DNA of 64,000 bases from Leptospira inadai serovar Lyme str. 10 (GTDB lineage Bacteria > Spirochaetota > Leptospiria > Leptospirales > Leptospiraceae): positions 852,001 through 916,000 of the forward strand of contig NZ_AHMM02000015.1 in NCBI RefSeq assembly GCF_000243675.2, read 5' to 3'. Within the stretch, counting starts at the first letter, position 1; each line of letters opens with the position of its first letter. Below the pieces are notes generated by a model. That model was not told the origin of the DNA. It did not search any database and was given only the letters and a program-made list of their open reading frames with translations. This document shows positions 52,000 through 63,673 of the stretch, one piece after another. Both the position numbers and the translations under genes were made by a program.

Positions 52000-53964
52000 A
52001 TGTGGAGAAAGATCGTTTCCTGGTCCGTATTGTTTTTCCTTTTCGTACCTTTGATTCAAAGTGGAGCTCAGCTCGTTCAAGCGAGATTGCTTGGATTAGG
52101 AGGAAGTATTTGGCCGGAATACGCGATGATCCGCAACGTTTGTATGGCCGGTTTAGGGAGTGCCGGAGATAAACGGGCCGAAGTCAGCGAATCCGATTCC
52201 GTACTATTGGAAGAATTGGATCTCGGTTCCTCCGGACAGGCGCCGGTTCAATCCGGACCTACGGAAACTCAGCTGGAATTAGCCAAGCTAGCGGCAAATC
52301 TTACCTGGACTCAGGCGCTTTATTGCGGAGTAGAACGTAGACTTTCTTGGATTACGATTTTTGCAACCGATTACATCCCGATGACCATGGTCGTTTTGCT
52401 TTTGGTTGCGGGAACGGTCTCCACGACTAGGCGATATCATATCGCCCTCCGGAATCCGGAGAATTCTAGGGAGGAAATCGTTACGGAAATCAGTCAGATC
52501 GTCGCAAACTCGATCGTTATGGTTTCGGCAGCGTTTATGCTTCCTTTACAGAAAGGAGTCGAAGCTCAGATCCAGGTTTTGTGGATCGTCGGTCTCGCTT
52601 TCCTTTCTTATTTAAATCTTCATAATTTGTTTCATCCGGTTTTTAAGTCGGGAGAGGGCAGGCAAAATTCGAATCTGACGAATATTCTACTGTGTATCCC
52701 TTTGTACTGTTGGATGGCTTTCGTCTGCGGATTGTATTTCTTCCTTTTCGAGAACCATCCTCCGGGCTTGGCCATTTACTTACAAAAGCTAACGGCTCAC
52801 GCGACTCTTTATATCCAGATCGGTTTGTATGTTTGGACGGGAATTTTATTACGAGATACTTCTCTCGGTCGTCGATTCTTCGATTTGCTGAATCCGTGGC
52901 ATCTGCCTTCCGAATTAATGGCGGTGATCATCGTGGTTGTGGCCGCTTTGCCGACCGCGTACAGCGGGGCCTCGGGAATCGTAGTTTTGGCGTTAGGTGC
53001 GACGATCTTTACCGAATTAAGGAGGGCCGGTGCGACTCAGGAGAGAGCATTGGCAGCGACAGCGATGTCCGGAAGTTTGGGAGTGGTGCTTCCTCCATGC
53101 TTACTTGTGGTGATCGTCGCGTCTTTAAATCTAGACGTGACTACGGACGAGTTATTCTATTGGGGATGGAGAGTTTTTGCGGTTTCGTCCAGCTTTTTCC
53201 TGATCGTGAGTTGGCTTACTCGTAAGGAATCCTGGAAAATTCGTCCAGCACCCGATGCTTGGGCTCAAACCTGGAAAGCATTTAAACCGTTTAGCATCTA
53301 CATGTTGGTTTCCGTATCGATCGTGTTAATCATCGTTCTCGGCTTGGGAACTCATTTTGACGAGCATACGGCACCCTATATCCTGCCTTTAGCAATGCTC
53401 GCGCTTCTTTCGATCGACTATAAACTGTCCAAATCGTCCCATCCGATCACCGAGCCGGCCAGAGAGGCGGTAAAACTTTCCCGTACATCTTACGATGCCG
53501 GATCGCATTTAGGGGCGCTTCTTCTGTTGATGGGACTTTCGGCCTGCATGGGCGGAGTGTTCGAGCGTTCCGAAGTCGTCGATTTATTTCCCACTCAATT
53601 AGGTTCGCCTATATCCGCGATGATAGTCCTTACGATCGCTCTCGTGATTATCGGAATGCTGATGGATCCCTATGGAGCGGTGATTCTCGTTTCGGTTACG
53701 CTGTATCCGATCGCAAAGGCAAACGGGATTCATCCGTTGAATTTCTGGATGACCGCTTTGGTATCGTTTGAATTGGGATATTTGACTCCGCCGGTGGCCT
53801 TAAACCATTTGCTTACGAAACACGTCGTCCGCGATCTTCTTGTAAAAGACGAATCCTTGGCCGGAAAGGGATTTATCGCGAGGCATGAGCATATCATTAT
53901 TCCGATCGTAGTGCTTCTACTTACGTTGATCGTGACTGCATTCGGGCCGATTCTTTTCGGTTAG
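52000..53964 (+). CDS. TRAP transporter permease, fused small and large subunits
   Basis: A 654-residue membrane protein with an N-terminal signal/anchor (MWRKIVSWSVLFFLFVPLI), a segment corresponding to the small DctQ-type subunit with a few helices, and a C-terminal DctM-type large permease (PSELMAVIIVVVAALPTAYSGASGIVVLALGATIFTELRRAG, then GSLGVVLPPCLLVVIVA and the terminal GYLTPPVALNHLLTKHV). The GASGIVV and LTPPV blocks are typical of TRAP large subunits. It completes the TatT/binding-protein/permease operon. A TRAP uptake system uses the sodium or proton gradient; the substrate is unknown. ATG with AGAGG 9 bases upstream. Confidence 0.8.
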   Translation: MWRKIVSWSVLFFLFVPLIQSGAQLVQARLLGLGGSIWPEYAMIRNVCMAGLGSAGDKRAEVSESDSVLLEELDLGSSGQAPVQSGPTETQLELAKLAANLTWTQALYCGVERRLSWITIFATDYIPMTMVVLLLVAGTVSTTRRYHIALRNPENSREEIVTEISQIVANSIVMVSAAFMLPLQKGVEAQIQVLWIVGLAFLSYLNLHNLFHPVFKSGEGRQNSNLTNILLCIPLYCWMAFVCGLYFFLFENHPPGLAIYLQKLTAHATLYIQIGLYVWTGILLRDTSLGRRFFDLLNPWHLPSELMAVIIVVVAALPTAYSGASGIVVLALGATIFTELRRAGATQERALAATAMSGSLGVVLPPCLLVVIVASLNLDVTTDELFYWGWRVFAVSSSFFLIVSWLTRKESWKIRPAPDAWAQTWKAFKPFSIYMLVSVSIVLIIVLGLGTHFDEHTAPYILPLAMLALLSIDYKLSKSSHPITEPAREAVKLSRTSYDAGSHLGALLLLMGLSACMGGVFERSEVVDLFPTQLGSPISAMIVLTIALVIIGMLMDPYGAVILVSVTLYPIAKANGIHPLNFWMTALVSFELGYLTPPVALNHLLTKHVVRDLLVKDESLAGKGFIARHEHIIIPIVVLLLTLIVTAFGPILFG

Positions 53965-54023
53965 AGAATCGCGCCCGTAAAAGAACGGGATCGGACGGAT
54001 TCTTTTGTTACGGATAAAAACCG

Positions 54024-54065
54024 AAAAGCCTGGCCTTTTATTTAAGGCCGGGCTTTCGTTTTTTT
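54024..54065. terminator. bidirectional terminator between TRAP permease and phosphate transporter
   Basis: AAAGCCTGGCCTT and AAGGCCGGGCTTT (one mismatch) pair around a short T-rich loop, with T-rich tracts beyond the stem on the plus strand and A/T tracts on the minus strand. Confidence 0.75.
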
Positions 54066-54099
54066 AAAGGCTATTTATGCTCCTGCGCTCGAGTTCGAG

Positions 54100-56439
<2,340 letters not shown>

Positions 56440-56740
56440 ATAATATGTTCCTGTACTCAGTCAGGGGAAAGCAGCCCTGAATCGCTATTTTATTGAACTT
56501 TTTCAGAGAATGGGGCAACCTCAACCTAAATTTCCCGATCTCATAACGCGGAGTTTTGGAAACCAACCGGGAGCAAGATTGCGCTAAGGATCGGAACTCT
56601 CTTTTTTCAGAAAAGGGAACTCGAATTCGAGTTTCGGATTCCTTCCGATTCTGGAGAATGGATTTACTAAAGCCGTTTCAGCGACTCTACAAGGAGTCGG
56701 GAGCGGATGAATTCGTCTGAAAAATGAATAAGGAGGCGGT

Positions 56741-57103
56741 ATGAAAATTTCCGTGGGAAACCTTCCCCAGGAATGGTCTGAAGAAGACTTAAAGAAACTT
56801 TTTTCCCAGTACGGGGAAGTTCAGCATGTCCTGATTAAAAAGGACAAACTGACAGGACGCTCTTTAGGTTACGGCTCTTTGGAATTGGAAGACGAAGCCG
56901 CTAAAAAGGCTTTGGAAGCATTGAATAAAAAGGAAATCGCCGGAAAAGCCCTGGCCGTTGTGGATTCCGAAGAATGGAAGAAAGAGTTCGATAAAAAGAA
57001 TTCGGTAAAAGGTGGAACCGGTGGAACGAAAGTTCTAGGTAGCCAAACCAAAGGCGGATTCTCCGGATCCGGTATTCGACGGACAGGAGGTAGAGGAAAA
57101 TGA
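56741..57103 (+). CDS. RRM RNA-binding protein
   Basis: A 120-residue protein with one RNA recognition motif: RNP2 ISVGNLP (residues 3-9) and RNP1 [10 protein letters not shown] (40-49; the first RNP1 aromatic position is Leu). Residues 85-120 are a Gly/Lys-rich tail ([25 protein letters not shown]) typical of small bacterial RRM proteins, which bind single-stranded RNA. AAGGAGG lies 5 bases before the ATG. Its stop overlaps the start of the FKBP gene (ATGA), indicating translational coupling. Confidence 0.88.
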   Translation: MKISVGNLPQEWSEEDLKKLFSQYGEVQHVLIKKDKLTGRSLGYGSLELEDEAAKKALEALNKKEIAGKALAVVDSEEWKKEFDKKNSVKGGTGGTKVLGSQTKGGFSGSGIRRTGGRGK

Positions 57104-57516
57104 TAAAAAAAGGAATCAATTCAAAAAAAACAATCTTAGTCATTACATTCATGATCTGCCTAGCCGGAGCAGGCTTGCTCTTTGCCCAAGCGCCGGGTTT
57201 GGTTATAAAGGAAATCAAGAAAGGTACCGGTAAGGAAGCTTTCAATGGCTCCAACGTAACCGTTCATTATACCGGCTGGCTTACGAACGGAAAGAAATTC
57301 GACAGTTCCAAAGACAGGGGAAAACCGTTTAGTTTCGATCTCGGATCCGGACAAGTGATACGAGGCTGGGATAAAGGCGTTCAAGGCATGAAGGAAGGCG
57401 GAATCAGAAAACTTACGATTCCACCCGATCTAGGGTACGGAAGTAGAGGCGCAGGAGCGGATATTCCTCCCAATTCAACTTTAATCTTTGAAGTAGAACT
57501 TCTGAAGGTCTACTGA
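57100..57516 (+). CDS. FKBP-type peptidyl-prolyl isomerase, exported
   Basis: A 138-residue foldase. The N-terminus has a signal peptide ([22 protein letters not shown]), so the enzyme acts in the periplasm. The FKBP core is complete: [79 protein letters not shown]. The active-site aromatic and Asp residues (YTGWL, FDSS, W of RGWDKG, Y of LGYGSR, F of LIFEVELL) are all present. The start overlaps the RRM gene stop. Confidence 0.9.
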   Translation: MIKKGINSKKTILVITFMICLAGAGLLFAQAPGLVIKEIKKGTGKEAFNGSNVTVHYTGWLTNGKKFDSSKDRGKPFSFDLGSGQVIRGWDKGVQGMKEGGIRKLTIPPDLGYGSRGAGADIPPNSTLIFEVELLKVY

Positions 57517-57530
57517 CATCTTTGTGTCAA

Positions 57531-57563
57531 ACCGGCGGATGAAGGTCACATGACTCCGCCGGT
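57531..57563 (+). terminator. hairpin after the FKBP gene
   Basis: ACCGGCGGA and TCCGCCGGT form a perfect 9-bp stem with a 15-base loop, 14 bases after the stop. No T-run follows immediately, so termination is plausible but unproven. Confidence 0.45.
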
Positions 57564-57659
57564 CCCTCTTCCGTAATTTTTATCGATTTTGTAATATTTC
57601 TTTCATAACGATCTTCGAATGTAGTAGGGGAAAATTTCCTCGAACGGGGATCGGGTCTA

Positions 57660-59183
57660 GTGAAAGAAAAATTTGATTTATTAGAATCTCCTTATAAACC
57701 CCCCGATGATCTATTCGACGATTTGCCGATAGCATCTTTACTGATCGATCAAACCGGATTGATCAGACTCGCGAATCATCAGTTCGAACTTCTATCCGGC
57801 TGTAAAAAAAAGGAGGTCGAAAATCATTTTCATTGGATGGAATTTGTCCGTCCGGACGATCGCGAAAGCCTGATGGAAAGATTTATAAATCTTCCTAAGA
57901 AAGAAAAAAGTAATTCCTTTAAACTTCGTACGAGGCTGAAAACCGCGGACGATTATCGGACCGTGTATGTCTATGCCAAAGATTTGAGGGATGCTCACGG
58001 AAAAGGCGAAATTCTCGTTCAACTTCAAGAATTCGACGAGGTGGGACTCCTCGGAGACTACGATTTGCCTGACCCGGACTGTCGATGGAAATCGATTCTT
58101 GTGGAAGGAATGGATTCGATTGCGGTTTTGGATCTATCGGGAAATATCCTCTTTCTCAGCAAAACCATTACCGGAATCTCGGTGGAGACCTATATCGGAA
58201 AAAGTATCTACGATTTGTTTTCGCCTCACGAAAGTCATAAGCTCAAAATCTTAATGAGCCAAGTCCTCAAGTCGCGCAAGCCGAATTCATGGGAACTCTG
58301 GAGTGACTTTACCGGGAAACGGCGACATTACTTCGTTAGAATCTCGCCCGTTAGCAAGCAAGGCGAAGTTCAAGCAATCGTCGCACTCATCACGGATACG
58401 ACCGAGCAAAAGGAATCCGATTCCGATCGCCTTAAGAGAATGGAATCGGAGAGGCATAGACAAAAATTGGAATCCCTCGGAACGCTCGCTGCCGGCGTTG
58501 CTCACGAGATTAATAATCCGCTAACCGGAATATTAAACTACGCCGAAATCGTCAGAGACCAATTAGGAATGAATGAGCCCTTGCGAAAAAATCTGGACGT
58601 TATCATCCGTGAGAGCGAAAGAATTTCCGGAATCGTAAGAAGTCTATTAGGATTCGTGCATAAGGAAGAATGGGAAAAATTTCATGTTAAGGCGGGGGAT
58701 TCCCTGTATTGTTCGGTTCAGTTACTTTTGCCTTTTCTCCTGAAGGACGGAATCGCGGTGGAAAATCTTTCCGGTCTAATCGATGCTCAAAGCGAAATAC
58801 CGTACGTATTTGCGGAGCCGCAAAGATTAAAGCAGGTTTTTTTGAATTTAATCACCAATGCTCGTGATTCCCTCAACGAAAAATATCCGTCCGCCGATAC
58901 GAGGAAGAAACTTCTCTTTTCGCAATCCATAATAATAAGGGATGGGGTTCGTTTCGTAAAGATTACGTTGGAAGATACTGGAACGGGAATCAAAAAGGAA
59001 AATTTAACTAGGATTTTCGACCCGTTCTTTACGACTAAGCCAACTTCGGTCGGAACCGGACTCGGTCTTTCGATTAGTTACGATATAGTCAAAGACTTAG
59101 GCGGAGAAATCGAGTTCGAAACCGAAGATGGGGAGTACGCCCGCTTTCATGTAATCCTACCTGTTGCGGAAAAGATTTCTTGA
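57660..59183 (+). CDS. PAS-domain sensor histidine kinase
   Basis: A 507-residue soluble kinase. Two PAS domains cover about residues 15-130 (LIDQTGLIRLANHQFELLSG, WMEFVRPDDRESLMERF) and 140-255 (SIAVLDLSGNILFLSKTITG). The HisKA motif LGTLAAGVAHEINNPLTGILNY is near 275, with the phospho-acceptor His of AHEINNP as in the NtrB/PAS group. The HATPase_c domain follows (NLITNARDSLN, DTGTGIKKEN, GLGLSISYDIVKDLG). No membrane segment. The start is GTG at 57660. It lies 38 bases before the SpoIIE-type phosphatase gene and probably forms a signalling pair with it. Confidence 0.85.
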   Translation: MKEKFDLLESPYKPPDDLFDDLPIASLLIDQTGLIRLANHQFELLSGCKKKEVENHFHWMEFVRPDDRESLMERFINLPKKEKSNSFKLRTRLKTADDYRTVYVYAKDLRDAHGKGEILVQLQEFDEVGLLGDYDLPDPDCRWKSILVEGMDSIAVLDLSGNILFLSKTITGISVETYIGKSIYDLFSPHESHKLKILMSQVLKSRKPNSWELWSDFTGKRRHYFVRISPVSKQGEVQAIVALITDTTEQKESDSDRLKRMESERHRQKLESLGTLAAGVAHEINNPLTGILNYAEIVRDQLGMNEPLRKNLDVIIRESERISGIVRSLLGFVHKEEWEKFHVKAGDSLYCSVQLLLPFLLKDGIAVENLSGLIDAQSEIPYVFAEPQRLKQVFLNLITNARDSLNEKYPSADTRKKLLFSQSIIIRDGVRFVKITLEDTGTGIKKENLTRIFDPFFTTKPTSVGTGLGLSISYDIVKDLGGEIEFETEDGEYARFHVILPVAEKIS

Positions 59184-59221
59184 CCGACCCCAATTAAGGA
59201 AGGAACGTTAGTGACACGCCT

Positions 59222-60832
59222 ATGTCCTCCGAGCCAGGAAAAGATCCGACGACTGCGAGAACGGCGTTTCGTTCCGCATCCAGAAAGGACGTAATACGCA
59301 TCCTCGAGCGGATTACCGATGCATTCCTTTCCTTGGACCAGGACCTCAGAATTATATACGCCAATTTCGAAGCGGAACGGCTTTTGGATGTGATCCGGGA
59401 AAATTTAGTCGGAAAACGAATTGCCGAAATTTTGCCCCAATTTTCCGGCACTCTGCTATTTCCTACGATTATCGATTCTAAGAGGTCCGGAGTTCCAAAG
59501 GATTTGGAATTATTGGATTCGACCGACGGCACCTGGTACGAGGTTCGGATTTTTCCTTCCATAGAGGACGTCGCAGTCTATTTTAGGGACGTCACTTCTA
59601 GAAAATTGGGCGAAGTCAAGTTGAGAGAATCGGAGGAAAAACTTTCCGAGCTTGTTCGTACTTCCTTGGAACCGATCCTTTCGCTTAACGCGGCAATGGA
59701 AATCGTACTCATGAATCCTGCGGCGGAGGAATTATTCTCTTATCAAAGCTGGGAAGTCATGAACCGGCATATCGAGTTTCTCCTTCCGGATAGGCATAAA
59801 AAATGGGGGAGTCGAGTACTAGAAAAATTAGCTCAGAGTCCCGAAAAAGGAATTTTCGGTCCTTTTAGAGGCAGGAGAAAGGACGGTAGCGAACCGCTTT
59901 TGGAAGCTGCGGCTTCCAGGATGAAAACTTCTTCGGGAGAAGGTTTTACTATAATCGTACGAAATATTACCGAAAGAATTCGGACCGGCCGCAAACTTAG
60001 AAACACTGTCGAGGAATTAAGGCAGGTGGATAGGGAACGGAATCATCTTCTTCATAATCTGGAAGCCCAGGTTCGGGCTAGATCGAAAGAACTTTCCCGA
60101 TTTTACACCTCGATGAAGGAGGAATTGAATCTCGCCAAGAGGGTCCAGAATAGCCTCCTTCCTCCGATTGACGCGTCCATTCCCGGGGCTTCCACATTTG
60201 TGACTTATTTACCGGTAATGGATGTCGGAGGAGATTGGTATGACGTATTCGAAGTTCGACCCGGGGTATTAAGGATTCTTCTCGCGGACGCTACCGGACA
60301 CGGGGTGCAGGCTGCTCTTGTAACGATGACCATTAAAGGGGTTTATGAACCGATCAAATATGTGGCGAATTCTCCCGTAGAATTGCTTACCGGGATCAAT
60401 TTCGATTATTGTAGAAATTTCAAAAGTTTACAAATGTATTTTTCCTGTTTTATCCTCGATATAGATACTCGGGAGAAAGAATTCAAATTCGCTTCGGCCG
60501 GGCACCCGGCGTTGTTTTGGAAATCCAAGGATAAAATCGAATTGCTGGAACGTACGGGATCTCTCGTCGGTCTCAATACCGGAATGGTTTTTACCGAGGA
60601 AGATCGTAAATACCGACCGGAGGATTCCATTCTAATGATTACCGACGGAATTTTCGAAGAGTTCGATTCCCACCAAAATCCGTTCGGAGAAGAACGCATC
60701 GAACTCATTTACAGGACATCCGGCTTGGAAGGGAAATCGTTACACGATCGACTCTTAAAGGACATGAAAGCTCATCTAGGCAATAGGGCCGCTCAGGATG
60801 ATATAACGTTGATTTCAATTAATCTTTCGTAA
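59222..60832 (+). CDS. PAS-PAS-SpoIIE (PP2C) phosphatase
   Basis: A 536-residue protein. Two PAS domains come first (LERITDAFLSLDQDLRIIYAN, then LVRTSLEPILSLNAAMEIVLMN), then a coiled coil (~255-300, ERNHLLHNLEAQVRARSKELSRF), then a SpoIIE phosphatase: NLAKRVQNSLLPP, PVMDVGGDWYDVF with the metal-binding Asp, LADATGHGVQAALV, and the terminal AAQDDITLISI with its two Asp. This is the RsbU architecture: sensor input controlling dephosphorylation of an anti-sigma-antagonist. No partner STAS protein is adjacent. Starts at the ATG at 59222; a GTG at 59211 opens only a short out-of-frame peptide. Confidence 0.88.
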   Translation: MSSEPGKDPTTARTAFRSASRKDVIRILERITDAFLSLDQDLRIIYANFEAERLLDVIRENLVGKRIAEILPQFSGTLLFPTIIDSKRSGVPKDLELLDSTDGTWYEVRIFPSIEDVAVYFRDVTSRKLGEVKLRESEEKLSELVRTSLEPILSLNAAMEIVLMNPAAEELFSYQSWEVMNRHIEFLLPDRHKKWGSRVLEKLAQSPEKGIFGPFRGRRKDGSEPLLEAAASRMKTSSGEGFTIIVRNITERIRTGRKLRNTVEELRQVDRERNHLLHNLEAQVRARSKELSRFYTSMKEELNLAKRVQNSLLPPIDASIPGASTFVTYLPVMDVGGDWYDVFEVRPGVLRILLADATGHGVQAALVTMTIKGVYEPIKYVANSPVELLTGINFDYCRNFKSLQMYFSCFILDIDTREKEFKFASAGHPALFWKSKDKIELLERTGSLVGLNTGMVFTEEDRKYRPEDSILMITDGIFEEFDSHQNPFGEERIELIYRTSGLEGKSLHDRLLKDMKAHLGNRAAQDDITLISINLS

Positions 60833-60876
60833 TATGACTGACTTGGTTCTACACATTTGGAAGGTTATTCCCCATC

Positions 60877-62079
60877 GTGATTGAAACGGCAGTGTTATCC
60901 TTCCTTCTGACCGTTTTATTGTTTTACGGTTGGTGGGAATATCGTAGTCATAGACGAATTCTTAAAAAAATTCCGATTCGTATTCATGTAAACGGAACGA
61001 GAGGAAAAAGTTCGGTAACCCGATTGATCGCCGCAGGATTGAGGGAAGCCGGTATTCGGACCATGGCAAAGACAACAGGAACTCTTCCGAGAATCGTATT
61101 CCCGAACGGCGATGAAAAGTCGGTCTATCGCCCCGGCGGCGCCAATATACTGGAGCAGACTAGGATACTGAGACTTGCCGCTCGAGAATCGGTGGACGCC
61201 GTCGTTCTGGAATGTATGGCGTTATTGCCTCAGAATCAATGGATCTCCGAGAATAGGATCGTTCAGGCCACTCATACGGTTATCACGAATATCGGAGAGG
61301 ACCATCTGGAGATTATGGGACCCGAAAAAGAAGACGTTGCTCTCGCATTAGGCGCAACAATTCCCCCCAATCGGAAACTATTCACTTCGGAAGGGAAATT
61401 TTTGTACATTATAAAAAAGATATGTTTGGACCGAGGAACGGAATTGATTAGCGCCGCTCGGAGCGAAACCGATACGGTTACGGACGAGGATCTGGGCGGA
61501 TTCTCCTATTACGAACATCGTGAAAACGTAAATTTGGCTCTCCGCGTTTGCGATTCGATCGGAGTGGATCGACAAACGGCGCTTAGGGGAATGCAGAAAG
61601 CGGTTCCGGATCTAGGCGCAACGACGGCGTATAAAATGGATTTTTTCGGCAGGCGTATCTACTTTGTAAACGGTTTTGCCGCAAACGATCCCGCATCTTC
61701 GAAACGAGTTTGGGAATTGGCAAGTTCCGCTTTTCCGGACGTTCAAAGTAAAATAGCGATCGTGAATTGTAGACCGGATCGTCCGGACCGATCTTTGCAA
61801 CTCGGGACTGAGGTTGGTTCCTGGGGGGAAAATTCACCTCATGCGTATCTGATCGTCGGAACCGGAACTCATATTTTTGCAAAGGGTGCCCTTGATGCGG
61901 GAATCCCGGCTTCTAGATTGAATTTTGCCGAGGACGTTTCCGAAATGGAAATCTTTGAAATGGCCCTAGCTCTCGGTAGAAAAACGACATTATTCGTGGG
62001 CATCGGAAACATCGGAGGTTTAGGACTTTCTTTGGTTCGAACCTTTAAAAACCGCAGCGAATCGATAGGATTGAGATGA
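60877..62079 (+). CDS. pgsB: poly-gamma-glutamate synthase PgsB/CapB
   Basis: A 400-residue ATP-dependent amide ligase that polymerises glutamate through gamma bonds. A membrane anchor (VLSFLLTVLLFYGWW) is followed by the P-loop VNGTRGKSS at residues 38-46 and, further on, the Mur-ligase-like GEDHLEIMGP. The substrate-binding C-terminal domain includes FAANDPASS and NCRPDRPDRS. It overlaps pgsC by ATGA, and pgsW follows, matching the Leptospira-type set. The gene for PgsA/CapA is not visible in this window. Starts at GTG 60877. Confidence 0.85.
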   Translation: MIETAVLSFLLTVLLFYGWWEYRSHRRILKKIPIRIHVNGTRGKSSVTRLIAAGLREAGIRTMAKTTGTLPRIVFPNGDEKSVYRPGGANILEQTRILRLAARESVDAVVLECMALLPQNQWISENRIVQATHTVITNIGEDHLEIMGPEKEDVALALGATIPPNRKLFTSEGKFLYIIKKICLDRGTELISAARSETDTVTDEDLGGFSYYEHRENVNLALRVCDSIGVDRQTALRGMQKAVPDLGATTAYKMDFFGRRIYFVNGFAANDPASSKRVWELASSAFPDVQSKIAIVNCRPDRPDRSLQLGTEVGSWGENSPHAYLIVGTGTHIFAKGALDAGIPASRLNFAEDVSEMEIFEMALALGRKTTLFVGIGNIGGLGLSLVRTFKNRSESIGLR

Positions 62080-62558
62080 TGGATTTATTAACCTTAGCAA
62101 TCGGGATAGGATTATTCGTCAGTCTCGCGTTTGCGGAGTTTTTCGGAATTGCCGCAGGCGGATTGGTAGTCCCGGGTTATATCGCTTTGCAATTGCATCA
62201 TCCTTTGGATATTCTCGTAACGATCGGATTAGGCGCACTTACATTCGGACTCGGGAAACTCGTTTCCGGAGTTACGATCCTATACGGAAAACGTAAAACT
62301 GCGTTTTTACTTCTGGCAGGTTTTGTTTTGGGCGCACTGTTTCAGGAGTTTCTGAGACGAAATCATTTTACTTCGATTTCGATCACCCCTTTACATTTTA
62401 CCGATGAAGCAAAGGTCGTCGGACATATCATCCCGGGACTGATCGCACTTTGGATGGACCGACAAGGAGTTTGGGAAACCGTCTGCGTGCTTCTGACAGG
62501 CGCGGTCATCGTAAGATTGACATTAATTTTAATTCTAGGCGGGGAATTCCAACCGTGA
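62076..62558 (+). CDS. pgsC: poly-gamma-glutamate biosynthesis membrane protein PgsC/CapC
   Basis: A 160-residue protein with about four to five membrane helices: TLAIGIGLFVSLAFAEFFGIAAGGLVVPGYIAL, ILVTIGLGALTFGLG, AFLLLAGFVLGALFQEFL, VLLTGAVIVRLTLILIL. The G-x-V-x-P-G-Y-I motif is the PgsC hallmark. It forms the membrane synthase with PgsB. The ATG is inside the pgsB stop (ATGA) and the gene ends inside the pgsW GTGA. Confidence 0.88.
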   Translation: MMDLLTLAIGIGLFVSLAFAEFFGIAAGGLVVPGYIALQLHHPLDILVTIGLGALTFGLGKLVSGVTILYGKRKTAFLLLAGFVLGALFQEFLRRNHFTSISITPLHFTDEAKVVGHIIPGLIALWMDRQGVWETVCVLLTGAVIVRLTLILILGGEFQP

Positions 62559-63673
62559 AGAAAATCTACTGGCGACCTACTTCCGCATCCGTTAAAACTT
62601 ATTTATTGATCGCCGGAATCTCGATCTTCGGATTATTTTTAGTGGAGACATTTAAGATTCAGCAAAGGCAGCCGTACTATGAACAAAAAATGGAAGCCTC
62701 CAGGACTGCAGACGAAGCCTTTACTCTGATTCGCAATATTCGGATCGAGAAGGGTCAGGTCCCCGATCCCGAATTCGATCCGGCTCGCTCGGGTTTGATC
62801 GGATCTTTTTTGACTGCGGTTACAAGCAATACCGGAATTATTACGGCTAAGCAAACTTCCGTGAATCCGAATTTTGCGGGGTTGCTCGTGGATCTTTTAA
62901 AGAAAGCGGGTGTAGAAGACGGAGGAACCGTTGCAGTCGGCTTATCCGGTTCTTTCCCCGCGCTGAATGTTTGCGTGTATGCCGCCGCAAAATCCCTGAA
63001 TTTAGAGCTTGTCTCGATTTCCAGTTTGTCCTCCTCGCAATGGGGAGCAAACGATCCCGAATTTCTTTGGGCGGATATGGAAAGGGAATTGTTCAAGGAG
63101 AAACTCTTTCCGTATCGATCGATAGCATTGAGTTACGGTGGATTGGAAGATCGAGCGCTGGGCATTTCTCCGGAAGGCAAACGGCTTTTGGACGAATCGG
63201 TTCAACGGAATTCCCTCCCTCTCCTAACCGGAGATTCGTTTACTTCCAGCTTGGACGAGAGAATGCGACGATTCAAGAACGGAGCAAAGGGGGAATCGTT
63301 TCAAGCTTATATCAACGTAGGAGGCGGGACCATTTCGGTGGGAACAAAGGCAGGCAAATTGAGTTTTAAGCCCGGACTCAACAAAACACTTCCTCCCGGA
63401 GCAGCTAAAATCGATTCGGTCATGACCCGTTTTTTATTGGAAGATGTGCCGGTCATTCATTTGACCGAAATCGAGGAACTCGCCAAGAAATACGGATTTC
63501 CGTTACGCCCGAAGACCAGGCCGATCGTCGGGGAGGGTGAGATTTTTTCCAAGGAAGAATACGATCGTCGGTTTGCGGGGATCGTACTTTCGGCAATCCT
63601 GGCCCTGGTGTATTTTTTATTCCGAACTAAAGGAAAAATTATCGCCGATATCGATTCCGGACAGCCGTTTTAG
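62555..63673 (+). CDS. pgsW: poly-gamma-glutamate system protein (PgsW-type)
   Basis: A 372-residue membrane-anchored protein starting at GTG 62555, which overlaps the pgsC stop as GTGA; GGCGGGG lies upstream. It has an N-terminal membrane helix (YLLIAGISIFGLFLVETF) and a C-terminal one (FAGIVLSAILALVYFLF), with an extracytoplasmic domain between. I recognise it as the protein that follows pgsBC in leptospiral clusters (annotated TIGR04332, recalled not checked). Motifs such as GLSGSFPALNVCVYAAAK and NVGGGTISVGTK are visible. Function in export or modification is unknown. Its last bases overlap the stop codon of the converging hydrolase gene. Confidence 0.75.
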   Translation: MKKIYWRPTSASVKTYLLIAGISIFGLFLVETFKIQQRQPYYEQKMEASRTADEAFTLIRNIRIEKGQVPDPEFDPARSGLIGSFLTAVTSNTGIITAKQTSVNPNFAGLLVDLLKKAGVEDGGTVAVGLSGSFPALNVCVYAAAKSLNLELVSISSLSSSQWGANDPEFLWADMERELFKEKLFPYRSIALSYGGLEDRALGISPEGKRLLDESVQRNSLPLLTGDSFTSSLDERMRRFKNGAKGESFQAYINVGGGTISVGTKAGKLSFKPGLNKTLPPGAAKIDSVMTRFLLEDVPVIHLTEIEELAKKYGFPLRPKTRPIVGEGEIFSKEEYDRRFAGIVLSAILALVYFLFRTKGKIIADIDSGQPF

